This document shows, piece by piece, positions 5,342-6,064 of a DNA stretch of 6,064 bases. Under the pieces are notes generated by a model. It saw only the letters and a program-made list of their open reading frames with translations. It had not been told where the DNA came from and ran no database searches. The position numbers and the translations under genes are program-made. The DNA comes from Ignavibacteria bacterium UBA4661 (lineage in GTDB: Bacteria; Bacteroidota; Ignavibacteria; Kapaibacteriales; UBA4661): the NCBI GenBank assembly GCA_002405405.1, contig DHLT01000075.1, positions 7,652-13,715 of the forward strand. Direction: 5' to 3'. The first letter of the stretch is position 1, and each line of letters starts with the position of its first letter.

Positions 5342-6064
5342 ATGCGAACACGAGTTATTCTCTTTATCATTATTGTAGTCGAGTTCATGTCTTTGTGCTA
5401 CGGATTTGCACAGGTGCCTCGCGGTGTGCCTGTTATCGTTGATAGTATTTCTCTCACAACTGTGCGGCTACGTTGGACACGGGAAAGTATCTCAACGCAG
5501 TCTGTCTTTCTCGTGAGTTACTTTACCTCACAAAGCTATTCCGGACTCTTTTGGTTCTCTGAGGAAAGACAACAAGATATGACCACTATTGCAACACGCG
5601 ATACGGCGATAACACTGACAGGATTGCGCCCGAATCAATTATATACACTGGTTGTAACGAGTGCGGGCATTACTCCATCGCAGAATGCCTTTCCGCCATA
5701 TTGTGTGGGCAATACTGCATTTACAACTCTTAGCGAACGTTTTGTGGCACAAATTCAATCCGGTTCGACACATCAGTGGAGCGGTTTCGTTGTTCAGCAA
5801 GCACCCCGTTCTGATTCCACATATTATCAGCTGTCGTCAAGAGTGCTTGATTCACTTGGCTATCTCACACTTCCTGTGGCAGACCGTTTGTTGGGGCGTA
5901 TGATTGATGCAGGTATTGCTATCGACACAGCATGGGTTGAAACTGGATATGGTGGACTTGGTTCTCTTTGTTCTCGTGTTGTTGCAACGGTCTCATATCC
6001 GGGAAATTTTATGATTAAACTTTCGCGCCGCGACAATCGTGTGGAGCAGTTTGGGTTTGCTTAC
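5342..6064 (+). CDS. Exported fibronectin type III domain protein, C-terminus missing
   Basis: The 241 visible residues run off the right edge. A signal peptide with the core VILFIIIVV and likely cleavage near residue 23-24 (GFAQ) is followed by a fibronectin type III domain at about 25-131. That domain is recognised by VRLRWTRES in the second strand, the tyrosine-corner stretch LTGLRPNQLYTLVV at 92-105, and the closing FTTLS. Residues 132-241 are not recognised; they end in probable beta strands (FMIKLSRRDNRVEQFGF). Translation starts at the ATG 58 bp after the protease stop. No Shine-Dalgarno site is present, but the upstream stretch is T/A-rich, as is common in Bacteroidota. The short gap with no visible terminator suggests co-transcription with the protease. 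A sorting domain may lie beyond the window. Fn3 domains mediate binding or act as spacers; no enzyme activity can be claimed from what is visible. Confidence 0.85.
   Translation, partial: MRTRVILFIIIVVEFMSLCYGFAQVPRGVPVIVDSISLTTVRLRWTRESISTQSVFLVSYFTSQSYSGLFWFSEERQQDMTTIATRDTAITLTGLRPNQLYTLVVTSAGITPSQNAFPPYCVGNTAFTTLSERFVAQIQSGSTHQWSGFVVQQAPRSDSTYYQLSSRVLDSLGYLTLPVADRLLGRMIDAGIAIDTAWVETGYGGLGSLCSRVVATVSYPGNFMIKLSRRDNRVEQFGFAY

Overview
The window looks like chromosome from a member of the Bacteroidota/Chlorobi (FCB) group, possibly a Kapabacteria- or Ignavibacteria-like lineage. The main reason is a secreted subtilisin-type protease that ends in a recognisable type IX secretion (T9SS) type A sorting domain, followed by a signal-peptide protein with a fibronectin type III domain. 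Placement below phylum level is a guess. Some genes have clear Shine-Dalgarno sites (the SDR gene and the protease) and others have only AT-rich upstream sequence (the Fn3 gene and the PLP enzyme).

Left half (1-2518), all on the minus strand. In order of transcription it holds a PLP-dependent Cys/Met-metabolism (trans-sulfuration family) enzyme, then, 45 bp later, a small AraC-family regulator that is little more than a DNA-binding domain, then after a 150-bp gap a classical short-chain dehydrogenase/reductase (SDR) cut by the left edge. The gap carries two near-identical 16-bp direct repeats whose starts are 21 bp apart. That geometry suits an AraC-family operator, placed 78-114 bp upstream of the SDR start. 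The simplest reading is a regulator controlling the SDR gene, with the PLP enzyme as a co-directional and possibly co-transcribed upstream neighbour.

Middle (2519-3117). About 600 bp separate the divergent PLP-enzyme and protease genes. I see no convincing gene here, but the part nearest the protease is unusually rich in inverted repeats (2827-2904, 2944-2989, 2990-3036, 3070-3103) and holds a 12-bp tandem repeat. Just before the protease, the translation-initiation sequence is duplicated at a 31-bp offset. The upstream copy opens a 15-codon reading frame that overlaps the protease start, and its ribosome-binding site lies in a perfect 8-bp stem. This resembles a translational-control leader but is unproven.

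Right half (3118-6064), plus strand. The 721-residue S8 protease has all four expected active-site residues but atypical sequence around the Asp and the Ser. It is followed 58 bp later by the start of an Fn3-containing exported protein that runs off the window. The two genes may form one surface/secreted-protein operon.

I found no RNA genes, CRISPR arrays, insertion sequences or convincing intrinsic terminators. No clearly new system is evident. The best leads are the AraC-type direct repeats, the structured leader with its duplicated start region, and the atypical catalytic motifs of the protease and the SDR.
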